From positions 62,001 through 126,000 of the forward strand of contig JAIXWF010000007.1 in NCBI GenBank assembly GCA_027482185.1: DNA of 64,000 nt, in the 5' to 3' direction. The position numbers and the translations under genes were made by a program. The notes under the pieces were generated by a model that was given only the letters and a program-made list of their open reading frames with translations, did no database searches and was not told where the DNA came from. The stretch comes from Opitutaceae bacterium. GTDB lineage: Bacteria > Verrucomicrobiota > Verrucomicrobiia > Opitutales > Opitutaceae. Positions within the stretch are counted from its first letter, which is position 1. Every line of letters starts with the position of its first letter. Shown here piece after piece: positions 1-8,439 of the stretch.

Positions 1-406
1 CCACGACGAGGCCCTGGACGTTTTGCGTCCACAGGATCTGGCTGAGCCGGCGGCCGTGGATCTGCGGGGCGAAAAGCCACACGGGTTCCACGAGGTAGCC
101 GCGGGCGGCGCACGCGGCCTGCACGCCGGCGTAGCATCCCGCGATGTAGCGGCTGCGGCGCCAGCCGTCGCGGGTGGGATAGGCGGTGAGGAACGCGACC
201 TTGGCCCGCAGTTTGCCGCCGGTCCGGGCCTGGCGCTGCGACATCAGGGCCGAGATGAGCGGGTCCGGGCGGTAACCGAGCTTGGCCGCGGCGGCGCGGA
301 CCTGCGCGGCGGTCGCGCGCGAAACGCCGGCGCCGTGGCGCAGGGCGAGCGACACGGCGGTCTGGGAAAGGCCGGTGGCGCGGGCGATCTCGCGCTGGGT
401 AACCAT
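1..406 (-). CDS. LacI-family transcriptional regulator (N-terminal part, cut by window edge)
   Basis: The first 135 or so residues of a LacI/GalR repressor; the rest lies outside the window. Reading begins at the ATG at 404-406 (MVTQREIARATGLSQTAVS), a typical LacI helix-turn-helix: REIARATGLSQTAVSLAL is helix-turn-helix and AAAAKLGYRPDPLISALMS the hinge. The periplasmic-binding-like core then starts (KVAFLTAYPTRDGWRR). Such proteins bind a short palindromic operator as dimers and respond to a sugar or sugar derivative. It lies 80 bp downstream of the TonB receptor gene on the same strand, with a strong terminator between them, so it is likely expressed separately but may control the neighbouring receptor and esterase genes. 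Effector unknown. Confidence 0.9.
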   Translation of the reverse strand, partial: MVTQREIARATGLSQTAVSLALRHGAGVSRATAAQVRAAAAKLGYRPDPLISALMSQRQARTGGKLRAKVAFLTAYPTRDGWRRSRYIAGCYAGVQAACAARGYLVEPVWLFAPQIHGRRLSQILWTQNVQGLVV

Positions 407-420
407 CGGTGCCGTGAGGG

Positions 421-459
421 AAAGAAAAGCGGCCGCCGGGGCAAGCGCCCGGCGGCCGC
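421..459 (-). terminator. Rho-independent terminator after the TonB receptor gene
   Basis: On the minus strand a perfect 12-bp GC stem (GCGGCCGCCGGG paired with CCCGGCGGCCGC, 7-nt loop) is followed by TTTTCTTT. It lies 28 bp past the receptor stop codon and 15 bp before the LacI start codon. Confidence 0.85.
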
Positions 460-486
460 GGGAAGCGCCGAAGCGCCGCCGCCGGA

Positions 487-2769
487 CTAGAATTTGAAGT
501 CCGTCGCGAAGCGGTAGGTGCGTTTCTCGCCGAAGGTCGAGCCCTCGGAGATGTAGTCGCGGTCGGCGAGGTTGCCGACGTTGAGCCGCAGCGTGAGGCC
601 CTGGCGGCCCTTCAGCTTGATGTCTTTCGAGATCATGGCGAAGAGCACGCCGCCGGCGTCGCTCCGGCGCTCGCGGGTGTTGAGGTTCAGGCCGGTGTCG
701 AGCCAGGTGTCGTTGCGCCAGTTGAGGCCGAGCGTCCAGCGCGTGCCGCCGAGCAGGCCGGCGCCGTCGATCCGGTAGTTGGTCATGACGTTGGCGCTCT
801 TTTCCGGGGCGCGGGGCAGTTCGTAGCCGATGAGGGCCTCGCGGCCCGGGGGCGCACCGGTGATCTTCCCGTTGAACTGCGCGTACAGCACCGTGAAGCT
901 CAGACGTTTCGTGGCCTGGTACCAGGCTTCGAATTCGAGGCCTTTGACCTCCTCGCCCGGGGTGAGGATGCCGTAGGTGCGAGGCGGATTGAGCGAGAAG
1001 TCGGTGAACTGGCGGCCGACGTCCTTCCGTTCCTGGGCATAGACGACGATCATGGTCGAAAGCCCGGTGCCTCCCCAGGTGGACTTGAGCCCGCCCTCGA
1101 TGCCTTCGGCGGTGAGCGGCGCGAGCGGGTTGAAGTTGATGTCGAACAGGAACTGCGGCTGGTAGCTGGTGCTGCGGTTGAAGAACACCATGTGCTGCTT
1201 GCGGGCGTCGAAGACCCAGCCGAGGCCGGCCTGCCAGACGGTGGCCTTCCGGTTGTCGGAGGCGCCGGTGACGGTGTTGGTCAGGATGCTCTTGCCGCGG
1301 GCGACGCCGCCGAGGACCTGGAGGCGGTCGTCGAAGGCCGAAAGCACTTCGCTGACGCGGGTGTTGGTCCACTCGCTCAGGAAACGGCTGGGGCCGGACT
1401 CGAGGCGCCAGAGCGCGGGATCGAGCCGTGTGTCGAGCCAGGAGCCGGTGACGCCGTTGAACGGGCGGAAATCGGCGGCGGTCGGCGGCCTCGTCACGCG
1501 CTGGGTGACGGGATCGTAGCCCAGGTTGAGCGTGAAGAGATTGTCGCGGGCGTTGGCCGCGGCGTTCCAGCCCCGCCAGATCGAGGCGAAGAACGTGTTC
1601 TTGTTGTACTCATAGCCGGCAACGGTGCGGGTCTTGAAGGCTCCGAGCGTCCATTCGCCGAGCAGGTCGCCTTTGTAGCCGGTGATGCGGTTGCCGTCGC
1701 GCGTATTGGCGCCGTAGTACGGCAGCGGCACGGCGCGGAAGGGATCGCCGCCGGTGGGGACGATCTCGTTGCGGTCGCGGGCGTTCTTCGAATAGACCCC
1801 GCGGAATGTGAGGTGGGGCGAGAGCCGCGACGTGAGATCCGCGGTCCAGTTGGACTGTTTGTTCTCGGCCTTGGCGTAAGGCCCGAAGAAACCGCCGCGG
1901 GCGGCGCGGCCGAGACCGCGGTTGTCCTTGTCGACGAACTCGACCGTCGACCCCGGCGGACGCCAGACGATGGGCTGGAAGGCGCCGAAGTTGGTGCGGA
2001 CGTCGAGGTGCTCGTATTCGAAGGAGACCTCGGTGTTGTCGAGCGGCCGGTACAGGATCGACGGGTTGTACACGACGGCCTTGTTGCGGAAGAAATTGAA
2101 CTCGCGCTCGTTGCTGGTGAAAGACGCGGGCAGGCGGACGCCAAGGGTCTTGGGCACGAGCGTCACGTCCACGTCGGCCTGGCCGCGGTAGAAGGCGTAA
2201 TTGCCGAAAGCCGCCGACGCGCTGCCGCGGGCGTCGGTCGTGGTGCGCAGGCGCGGGCGTTTGGTGATGTAGTTGATGATGCCGCCGGCGTCGCTCTGCC
2301 CGTAGAGGAGGGAATTCGGCCCGCGGATGACTTCGACGCGGTCGATGCCGGTCATGTCGTACAGGCGGCCGCCGGGGGCGAAGCCGTTGCGGCGGGGCAG
2401 GACGGTGAAGCCGCGCGACGCATACTGGGTGTTGTTGCCGGTGCCTTCCGAGGTGGTCTGGTTCTGGTTGGCGAGGCCGGCGACGAGGCGGGTCAGGCCG
2501 TCGGCGTTGAAGATATCCAGTTCCTTCATCTGCTCGGCGCTGACGACCTGCAGCGCCATGGGCAGCTTGTCGAGAGGGCGGGCGACGAGCGTGCCCGCGG
2601 TGGATTCGGTGATGCGGTTGCCCTCGACGGCGGCCGAGGAAATGACGAACGGCGAGAGCTCGACGATTTCGTCGGCCGGGGCGGGGCGCGGGGTTTGCGC
2701 CGCGAGCGGAGCGAAGGCCGAAGCGGCGAGGCAGAGGCCGACGCGGAGCGGGCAGGGGATGCGGATCAT
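487..2769 (-). CDS. TonB-dependent outer-membrane receptor
   Basis: A 760-residue active importer of the outer membrane. Residues 1-25 form a signal peptide ending LAAQ. The VELSPFVISS segment typical of verrucomicrobial receptors follows, then a plug domain (about 55-180) containing VEVIRGPNSLLYG and GGIINYITKRP. The rest is the beta-barrel, rich in aromatic strands and ending in a C-terminal Phe (ATDFKF) as outer-membrane insertion requires. There is no SusD partner next to it, the usual situation in Opitutaceae. The rhamnogalacturonan esterase gene is immediately upstream on the same strand, so a pectin oligosaccharide is a reasonable but unproven substrate; siderophore uptake cannot be excluded. 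Confidence 0.93.
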   Translation of the reverse strand: MIRIPCPLRVGLCLAASAFAPLAAQTPRPAPADEIVELSPFVISSAAVEGNRITESTAGTLVARPLDKLPMALQVVSAEQMKELDIFNADGLTRLVAGLANQNQTTSEGTGNNTQYASRGFTVLPRRNGFAPGGRLYDMTGIDRVEVIRGPNSLLYGQSDAGGIINYITKRPRLRTTTDARGSASAAFGNYAFYRGQADVDVTLVPKTLGVRLPASFTSNEREFNFFRNKAVVYNPSILYRPLDNTEVSFEYEHLDVRTNFGAFQPIVWRPPGSTVEFVDKDNRGLGRAARGGFFGPYAKAENKQSNWTADLTSRLSPHLTFRGVYSKNARDRNEIVPTGGDPFRAVPLPYYGANTRDGNRITGYKGDLLGEWTLGAFKTRTVAGYEYNKNTFFASIWRGWNAAANARDNLFTLNLGYDPVTQRVTRPPTAADFRPFNGVTGSWLDTRLDPALWRLESGPSRFLSEWTNTRVSEVLSAFDDRLQVLGGVARGKSILTNTVTGASDNRKATVWQAGLGWVFDARKQHMVFFNRSTSYQPQFLFDINFNPLAPLTAEGIEGGLKSTWGGTGLSTMIVVYAQERKDVGRQFTDFSLNPPRTYGILTPGEEVKGLEFEAWYQATKRLSFTVLYAQFNGKITGAPPGREALIGYELPRAPEKSANVMTNYRIDGAGLLGGTRWTLGLNWRNDTWLDTGLNLNTRERRSDAGGVLFAMISKDIKLKGRQGLTLRLNVGNLADRDYISEGSTFGEKRTYRFATDFKF

Positions 2770-2851
2770 GGGTGAGCGTGGGGGTTGGAATCCGCAGCAT
2801 GGGTCCGCGCTCCGGCCCGGGCTAGGCTGGCTTTACTGTTACCGATTAGTT

Positions 2852-2869
2852 CGGGTGCCGCGGCACCCG
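2852..2869. repeat. 18-bp perfect palindrome between esterase and TonB genes
   Basis: CGGGTGCCG followed directly by its reverse complement CGGCACCCG, in the 135-bp gap between the esterase stop and the receptor start. It has no T-run, so it is not an ordinary terminator; it may be a repressor site or a REP-like element. Confidence 0.6.
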
Positions 2870-2904
2870 GGACGCCGTCGGGCCGCAGCCGGAAGGACCG
2901 CCGC

Positions 2905-4260
2905 TCAGCGGCCTTCGTCGCCGAGCGGCCGCTGGTTGGTGAAGGCGCCGCTGGCCGGGACGGCAAAGGCAGCCGGATCGTCGGGCCGCGCGGGGTCGAA
3001 GCCCTTGAAATCGTCGTCGAGGTGCGTGGCGAGGGGGAGCTTGAGCTGCCGGATCGCCTGCACGACGCATTTCGCCAGCTGGTAGCTGCCGAAGTTGTTG
3101 TGGTGGGTGTTGTCGACCTTGCCCTGCGGCGCGGCGAAGGCCCGGGCCGAACCCTCGATACCGAGCGCCTCGTAGAGCGGCTTGCTGAGGGCGTTGAGGT
3201 CGATGAAGGCCACGTCGAGTTCGGCCGCGACGGCTTTCGCGGCGGTGGCGTAGTCGGCGAGGGAGCCGCGCACCTTGCCGTTTTCGTCGAAGCCGCGGCG
3301 CTCCATCGGCGACAGGATGACCGGGATGCCGCCGCGGCTCCGCACGCCTTCGACATGTTTGCGGATCTCCGCCTTGTAGGTGGTGAACGGCCCGCCGCTC
3401 TGGGCGGCGATCTGTTTCTGGTCGTTGTGGCCGAACTGCATCAGCAGCCAGTCGCCGGGACGCATCGCGCTCAGGACTTTGTCGAGCCGGCGGCGGCCGA
3501 TGGAGTCGCGGTAGGTCTCGCCCGATTCGCCGTGGTTCGCGATCGCGACCGTCGGCTTGAAGAAGCGGGTGAACATCTGGCCCCAGCTGTTGAACGGCTC
3601 CTTCGACTGGTCGCACACCGTCGAATCGCCGAGCAGAAAAACCGTCGGCACGTCGGCGGGCTCGATCTCGACCGCACGGACCGCCGGCTGGCGGTTGGAA
3701 AACTCGAGAGTCAGCGCGTCGTCCCAGGCCCAGGCCTCGTCGGTCGTTTCGCGCGGAGCCTTGAGCCGCACCTGCCCGGCGGCGATTCCGCCCGTCGCGG
3801 GAATCCGCGGCGTGCGCGTGTTCACGACGAAACTGACGCGCTTGAATTCGCCCGGCGCGGTTTCCACGCGCTCGACCATCAGGCGGCGGAGCTCGGCCTT
3901 GATCGTGGTGACGGAGGCGTCGGCCGGGTCGCCGAGGGTGACGGTGACGCGCCAGTTGCCCTCGGAGGGCAAGCGGGCGGTGAAGTGGAACGGCTTGTCC
4001 GCCGTGACGAAATCGGGGCGCTGCGGATCGATGCCCGGACGCGAAACATCCCGCACCGCGGCGCCCGGTTCGAAACCGTAGCCGCGTTCGCGCGAGAACC
4101 CGGTATCGGCCGGCACCGCGACGAAGCCCGGGGCGGCCGGGCCGGAGCCGAAATCGAAGCGCAAGGCCGCGGGCGCGGCGGGGGCGGCTTGCGCGGAAAG
4201 GGCAAGCAAGAGCCAAAGACCAAGCGCGGCCGCGCGGCCGGCCGAAGGGGAGGGGAACAT
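2905..4260 (-). CDS. Rhamnogalacturonan acetylesterase, SGNH family (CE12-like)
   Basis: A secreted 451-residue esterase expected to remove acetyl groups from rhamnogalacturonan or related pectic sugars. The start at 4260 is chosen because it gives a clean signal peptide (MFPSPSAGRAAALG, cleavage near AQA); longer readings add a non-signal leader. An N-terminal beta-sandwich of about 180 residues precedes the SGNH catalytic domain. The catalytic blocks are GDSTVCDQ (nucleophile Ser), GESGETYRDS, FGHNDQK and DNTHHNNFGSY (catalytic Asp/His), all hallmarks of the RhgT/CE12 group. The neighbours (TonB receptor downstream, aldehyde dehydrogenase and LacI upstream) fit a small pectin-use cluster. 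True substrate not provable from sequence. Confidence 0.88.
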   Translation of the reverse strand: MFPSPSAGRAAALGLWLLLALSAQAAPAAPAALRFDFGSGPAAPGFVAVPADTGFSRERGYGFEPGAAVRDVSRPGIDPQRPDFVTADKPFHFTARLPSEGNWRVTVTLGDPADASVTTIKAELRRLMVERVETAPGEFKRVSFVVNTRTPRIPATGGIAAGQVRLKAPRETTDEAWAWDDALTLEFSNRQPAVRAVEIEPADVPTVFLLGDSTVCDQSKEPFNSWGQMFTRFFKPTVAIANHGESGETYRDSIGRRRLDKVLSAMRPGDWLLMQFGHNDQKQIAAQSGGPFTTYKAEIRKHVEGVRSRGGIPVILSPMERRGFDENGKVRGSLADYATAAKAVAAELDVAFIDLNALSKPLYEALGIEGSARAFAAPQGKVDNTHHNNFGSYQLAKCVVQAIRQLKLPLATHLDDDFKGFDPARPDDPAAFAVPASGAFTNQRPLGDEGR

Positions 4261-4349
4261 CAGCGGAGCGAAAGGGAACGCGGGCACGTTGCACTCCTGT
4301 TCCGCGGCGGACGGTCCGACCTGGGGGGCGAAGCCGACCTCGCACCTCC

Positions 4350-4390
4350 GAACCCAAAACCCAGAACTCAAGACCCAAAACCCAGAACCA
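4350..4390. repeat. CCCAAAAC-type degenerate repeat tract
   Basis: Two exact 16-bp copies of ACCCAAAACCCAGAAC at 4352-4367 and 4373-4388 separated by 5 bp, in the gap between the aldehyde dehydrogenase stop and the esterase start. The same repeat style recurs at 38714-38825 and 46060-46120. Confidence 0.8.
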
Positions 4391-4413
4391 CCGACCTTCG
4401 CCCCGCGGCCGCC

Positions 4414-5778
4414 TCACGCCAGCCACACCGTCTTCACGTTGGCGAAGGCCCGCACGCCCCAGGCGCCGAGCTCGCGGCCGTAGCCGCTTTCCTTGGTGCC
4501 GCCGAAGGGCAGTTCCGGCGTGGAGCGGACGAAGTCGTTCACGAAGACCGCGCCGACCTCGAGTTGCGGGATCAGGCGGCGCGCGCGGGCGCGACTGCGC
4601 GTGAAGAGCGAGGCGCTAAGCCCGTAGCGGGACGCGTTGGCGACGCGGATCGCCTCGGCCTCGTCCCGCACCGGCAAGATCGCGGCGACGGGTCCGAAAA
4701 GTTCCTCGTCGGCCGCCGGCATGCCGGCGCGCACACCGGTGAGGACGGTGGGGGCGTAGAAGAAACCGGGGCCCGGCAGCGGCGCACCGCCGAGCAAGAC
4801 TTTGGCGCCGAGGCGGACGCTGGCGTCTACCTGCGCCGCCAGCTTGTCGCGCAAGTCTGCACGGGCGAGGGGACCGACCTCGGTCGCGGGGTCCGTCGGA
4901 TCGCCGACGCGGCGGGCGGCCATGCGGGCGACGAAGCGGCGCTCGAACTCGCGGAGCACGGAGCGCACGACGATGAAACGTTTGGCGCAGACGCAGCTTT
5001 GGCCGGAGTTGAGCAGGCGCGCGTGCGCGCCGGTTTCCGCGGCCCGGTCGAGGTCGGCGTCGGCGAGCACAATGGCCGCGTCGCTGCCGCCGAGTTCGAA
5101 TACCCCGGGCTTCATCGCGGCGGCGGCCGCGGCGGCGACGGCTTTTCCGGCGGCGGTGCTGCCGGTGAGCGTGACGGCGTGGACGCGCGGGTCGGCGAGC
5201 AGGCCGGGGACGGCGTCGGCTTCGACGAACAGGACCTGCAGCAGCCCCGGAGGAAATCCGGCGGCGGCGAAAACCCGCGCCACGGCGCGGGCGGAGCCGG
5301 GGACGTTGGGGGCGGGTTTGAAGAGGACGGCGTTGCCGGCGAGCAGGGCCGGGACGGCGGCGCGGACGATCTGCCAGACGGGGAAGTTCCAGGGCATGAC
5401 CGCGAGCACGGTGCCGAGCGGCTCGAAGACGACGTGCGCCGCGGCGGGGGCGCCGGGCGGGTGCTCGGGCGCGAGCAGGTCGGCGGCGCGGGCGGCGTAG
5501 TGGTCGCAGAGGACGGCCGACTTGAGAACTTCGGCCGAGGCCTGTGCGATCGGCTTGCCCATCTCGGCGGTGGCGAGGGCGGCGAGGGACGGTGCTTCGG
5601 CTCGGAGCGCGCGGGCGAGGGCGCGGAGGCTGCGGGCGCGCGCGGCCGGCGCGGTGCGGCGCCAGGCCGCCTGGGCGCGGGCGGCGGCGGCGAGCGCGCG
5701 CTCCACGGCGGGCGCGTCGTATCCGCGTTGGACGGACAAACGGCGGCCGGTGGCGGGATCGGTGGCGGCGAACATCAT
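4414..5778 (-). CDS. NAD(P)-dependent aldehyde dehydrogenase, succinate-semialdehyde type
   Basis: A 454-residue soluble aldehyde dehydrogenase oxidising an aldehyde to the acid with NAD(P). The family landmarks are present in order: PWNFPVWQ, FKPAPNVPGSA (cofactor binding), TGSTAAGK, FELGGSDAAIV (general-base Glu near residue 228), GQSCVCAKRF with catalytic Cys at residue 262, and ELPFGGTKESGYGRE near the C-terminus. Length and motifs fit the GabD/Sad branch, whose members act on succinate semialdehyde and related short aldehydes. It is divergent from the LacI regulator at 5916, which may control it; a role in sugar-acid or lactaldehyde metabolism is a guess from context. Confidence 0.9.
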   Translation of the reverse strand: MMFAATDPATGRRLSVQRGYDAPAVERALAAAARAQAAWRRTAPAARARSLRALARALRAEAPSLAALATAEMGKPIAQASAEVLKSAVLCDHYAARAADLLAPEHPPGAPAAAHVVFEPLGTVLAVMPWNFPVWQIVRAAVPALLAGNAVLFKPAPNVPGSARAVARVFAAAGFPPGLLQVLFVEADAVPGLLADPRVHAVTLTGSTAAGKAVAAAAAAAMKPGVFELGGSDAAIVLADADLDRAAETGAHARLLNSGQSCVCAKRFIVVRSVLREFERRFVARMAARRVGDPTDPATEVGPLARADLRDKLAAQVDASVRLGAKVLLGGAPLPGPGFFYAPTVLTGVRAGMPAADEELFGPVAAILPVRDEAEAIRVANASRYGLSASLFTRSRARARRLIPQLEVGAVFVNDFVRSTPELPFGGTKESGYGRELGAWGVRAFANVKTVWLA

Positions 5779-5814
5779 GCCGCGAATCTCCGGCGCGGGC
5801 GGGCGGTGACAACG

Positions 5815-5853
5815 GGAAACCGCGCCGCGGGCGCCACAGTGCCGCGCGTTTCC
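5815..5853. promoter_or_regulatory. Inverted repeat in the divergent dehydrogenase/LacI promoter region
   Basis: GGAAAC (5815-5820) and GTTTCC (5848-5853) form an inverted repeat with a 27-bp spacer in the only gap between the two divergent genes. It could mark regulator half-sites; the spacing is unusual for LacI proteins, so the assignment is weak. Confidence 0.3.
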
Positions 5854-5915
5854 GGGCGATGCAGCGGCGGCGGTTGCCGCTTGCCGACCGGCGGACCTTG
5901 GTGCGTGCTCCGCGC

Positions 5916-6950
5916 ATGGCGCGCGCTGAAAAACGTCCGGTGACCGTTCGCACGATTGCGGAGCACGTCGGCGTTTCCACCGCGGCGGTCTCGACCGTCC
6001 TGGCCAACCGCCACGAGGAGCGCCGGCTCGCGCCCGCGACCGTCGAACGCATCCGCCAGGCCGTGCGCGAGCTCGGCTACGTGCCCAACGTCGCCGCGCG
6101 CCGGCTCCGCGCCCACGACCCCGAGGTGCGCCACGCCGAGCTCGGGATTCTGACTTCGTTCGAGGCGCCGCTCTTTCTCGTCAGCCGCACGCTGCGCATG
6201 GTGCAGGAGGCGGTCGATGCGCGCAGCACGGGCGGGCGGAAATTTTCCGTTTCGATCGACATGTTCCACGCCGGGCGGCTCGCGGAGATGCCGGGGTTGC
6301 TCAGCGCGAGCCGTTTCAACGGCGTCATCATCGCCAACACGCTGCCGGACGACGACGCGTTCCTCCGCACCACCACGCTGCCCTACGCGGTCGTCGTGCA
6401 GGGCCGCCGGCTTGCCAACTACAGCTGCGTGCTGGAAACGCCCGGCGAGGGCGGCCGCCAGGCCGCGAAGCTGCTCCGGGCCCGGCGCGCCGCGCGGCCG
6501 GCGGTGCTCGTGCCCGCGCTCTTGACGGAGACGACGGCGGACCGGGCGACGGCGTTCGCCGCGGCGCTCCAAGCCGCGGGCCAGCCGCTGCCGGCGCGTA
6601 TCCAGGCGGAAGGCTTTTCTCCGGCTGCCGGCGCCGCGGCCGTGGCGGCGCACCTGCGGCGCGTGCCGGAGTGCGACGGCGTCTTCGCAGTCACCGACAC
6701 GCTGGCGCTGGGCGCGCTGAACGCGCTCAAGGCCGCCGGCCGTGCCGTGCCGGAACAAGTGGCCGTCGTGGGAGTGGGGGACCATGAGCATGCCGATTTT
6801 TTCGACCCGCCGCTGACCTGCGTCGGCCCGGCTTACGAACGCGTCGTCGCGGAAATCGTCACGCTGCTCTTCGAGGTCATGAACCGGCGCCGCGTGCGGC
6901 CGACGGAAGTGTTTGTGCCGCCGAGCGTCGCGCGCCGGGCCTCGGCCTGA
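5916..6950 (+). CDS. LacI-family transcriptional regulator
   Basis: A 344-residue LacI/GalR repressor. The ATG at 5916 is chosen because the helix-turn-helix then begins ten residues in (TVRTIAEHVGVSTAAVSTVL), followed by the hinge VRELGYVPNVAARRL; upstream in-frame sequence is not homologous. The C-terminal domain shows the type I periplasmic-binding fold, including DGVFAVTDTLALGALNALKA and VAVVGVGDHEHADFFDPPLT. It is divergent from the aldehyde dehydrogenase and convergent with the serine hydrolase. It is one of two LacI proteins within 6 kb and a candidate for the operator at 8349-8362. Effector unknown. Confidence 0.93.
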   Translation: MARAEKRPVTVRTIAEHVGVSTAAVSTVLANRHEERRLAPATVERIRQAVRELGYVPNVAARRLRAHDPEVRHAELGILTSFEAPLFLVSRTLRMVQEAVDARSTGGRKFSVSIDMFHAGRLAEMPGLLSASRFNGVIIANTLPDDDAFLRTTTLPYAVVVQGRRLANYSCVLETPGEGGRQAAKLLRARRAARPAVLVPALLTETTADRATAFAAALQAAGQPLPARIQAEGFSPAAGAAAVAAHLRRVPECDGVFAVTDTLALGALNALKAAGRAVPEQVAVVGVGDHEHADFFDPPLTCVGPAYERVVAEIVTLLFEVMNRRRVRPTEVFVPPSVARRASA

Positions 6951-6964
6951 GGCGCGCGGGGCGG

Positions 6965-8113
6965 TCAGTTTTTCACTGCCGCTACAATCCGATCAAGGGA
7001 CATGGCGGGGTCCAGCGGCGGCTTGTCGTAGATGTTCCAGCCGGTGAATACGGCGATGAGATCCAAGGCGGGCACGACGAGCAGATACTGCCCGCCGTAG
7101 CCGTTGGCGAAGAGGTTGTTCGGTCGGTCGCGCCCGACGATTTTCCACCACTGGTAGCCATACCGGCGTTCGGCTCGGCCGGGCACCTCGACATGGGCCG
7201 CGGTCGCTTCTTTGGCCCAGCCCTCTGGGAGTATCCTGCGGTCGTCCCAGATGCCGTCCTTCAGGTAGAGATAGCCGATTTTGGCGAGGTCGTGGGCGGT
7301 CAAATATAGGCCGCCTTCGGTGTCGGTATGGCCGGTCGGTGTCCGCTTCCAGTACGTTTTCGCGATGCCGAGCGGCTGGAAAAGTTCCGTCGCCGCGTAC
7401 TCGTCCGCGTGTCGCCCCGTGGCCTGCTTCAGCACTTGGGCCAGCAATTCGGTCGCACCGCTGTTGTAGACAAAACGTTGGCCCGGCTCTTCCACCATCG
7501 GTTGGTCCAACACGAATTGCACCCAATCTCGACTTTGTTCCATCGCTGCGCAGCTGTTCTTTGGATCGGTGTAGGGCACGGTCGTCTCGTTCCAATCGAG
7601 GCCTGCTGTCATGGTGAGCAAGTGGCGGAGCGTCCACCGGTTCCGTCGTGCATCCGGCGCGATGCGATAACCCGCGAAGAACGGCAGCGCCGGGAGGTCG
7701 ATGCCCTTGAGCTCACCGCGGCGGATCGCGATGCCAACCAGGGTCGCGGTGACGCTCTTGCTGACCGACTGCATAGTATGCAGGTCCGTGCCGCGGTAAT
7801 ACGGGTGCCATTCCGGGTCGTAGTAGTTGTAGGGATCGCGCCGCCGATCCGGAGCGGTGGCGAACGCCCGGTCGTAGTCGCGCGGAAACGTCCGCTCGTA
7901 GACGATGGCGCCGCGGCGGATGACAAGCATGCTGTCGACAAAGCCGTGCCGTTCCCCGGCGAGTTCGTCGCCCAAGGCGGCGAGCGCAGCACCGTTCACG
8001 CCGGCGCTCTCCGGGGTCGTACTTGGCCAACCGCGGGTTGGCCAGGCGGGCGCCGCGAAACCGGACGCAATCATGAACAGGACTCCGACCGTGAATCGGG
8101 GAGCGAAACTCAT
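6965..8113 (-). CDS. Secreted serine hydrolase of the class C beta-lactamase/esterase fold
   Basis: A 382-residue penicillin-binding-like hydrolase. The start at 8113 gives a signal peptide (MSFAPRFTVGVLFMIASGFA, cleavage near AAPA). The active-site SxxK motif is SVSK at residues 116-119, and a YNS triplet (FVYNSGATELLA) stands where class C enzymes have YxN. A WWKIVG strand lies near the KTG-equivalent position. Members include esterases, D-aminopeptidases and beta-lactamases, and sequence alone does not separate them. It is convergent with the LacI gene, with only 14 bp between stops, and divergent from the large operon that starts at 8440. Base composition looks slightly less GC-rich than its neighbours, so it may have been acquired separately. 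Confidence 0.85.
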   Translation of the reverse strand: MSFAPRFTVGVLFMIASGFAAPAWPTRGWPSTTPESAGVNGAALAALGDELAGERHGFVDSMLVIRRGAIVYERTFPRDYDRAFATAPDRRRDPYNYYDPEWHPYYRGTDLHTMQSVSKSVTATLVGIAIRRGELKGIDLPALPFFAGYRIAPDARRNRWTLRHLLTMTAGLDWNETTVPYTDPKNSCAAMEQSRDWVQFVLDQPMVEEPGQRFVYNSGATELLAQVLKQATGRHADEYAATELFQPLGIAKTYWKRTPTGHTDTEGGLYLTAHDLAKIGYLYLKDGIWDDRRILPEGWAKEATAAHVEVPGRAERRYGYQWWKIVGRDRPNNLFANGYGGQYLLVVPALDLIAVFTGWNIYDKPPLDPAMSLDRIVAAVKN

Positions 8114-8242
8114 GGCTCGGAGTGTTCGTCGCCGCGCTGCACCTTGCGAGCGATTTCCTCGACCGCCGAAGGCCTCGGGTGGGACCAAGATCAGAACCTA
8201 CCCGGAGTCTTTCATCCCCCCGCTCCCCGCGCCCCCGCGCCG

Positions 8243-8269
8243 GCAAAGTAACCCAATAGGTTGCTTTGC
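8243..8269. promoter_or_regulatory. Inverted repeat in the divergent promoter region
   Basis: GCAAAGTAACC and GGTTGCTTTGC form 11-bp arms (one T-G mismatch) around a 5-nt loop. It sits mid-gap, 170 bp before the TonB gene, so it could be an operator for either direction or an mRNA hairpin. It lacks a T-run. Confidence 0.45.
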
Positions 8270-8348
8270 GGCGGGACGGCACAAGGGCGGGGTGGAATGG
8301 CGAACGGGGGCGGGTTCGGCCGGGAAAATCCGCTTTTCGCGCTTGCGC

Positions 8349-8362
8349 CTAAATCGATTTAG
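8349..8362. promoter_or_regulatory. LacI-type operator upstream of the TonB/aldolase operon
   Basis: CTAAATCGATTTAG is a perfect 14-bp palindrome with the central CG and flanking AA/TT expected of LacI/GalR operators. It stands out as an AT-rich block in very GC-rich DNA, 77 bp before the TonB receptor ATG. Either LacI protein in this window, or another elsewhere, could bind it. Confidence 0.65.
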
Positions 8363-8439
8363 CATTTCCCGTAGCGCGAACCCCTCCCGGACCCGCCGCG
8401 GCCTCCCCTGACCGCCGGCGCCGTCCGGAAATCCCCGCC

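Larger units (their letters stand above)
8114..8439. other. 326-bp divergent regulatory region
   Basis: No gene. It separates the serine hydrolase from the seven-gene operon and carries two structured sites described separately: an 11-bp inverted repeat at 8243-8269 and a perfect LacI-type palindrome at 8349-8362. No clear -35/-10 pair could be fixed by eye. Confidence 0.7.

Noticed and set aside
2785-5943. A 1052-codon plus-strand frame opposite the esterase and aldehyde dehydrogenase
   Set aside because: No family motifs, Gly/Arg-rich, and fully covered by well-supported minus-strand genes.
6965-8113. Antibiotic-resistance beta-lactamase
   Set aside because: The fold and SVSK are shared with many esterases and peptidases. 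There is no canonical YxN or KTG, no ampR, and nothing else to support resistance.
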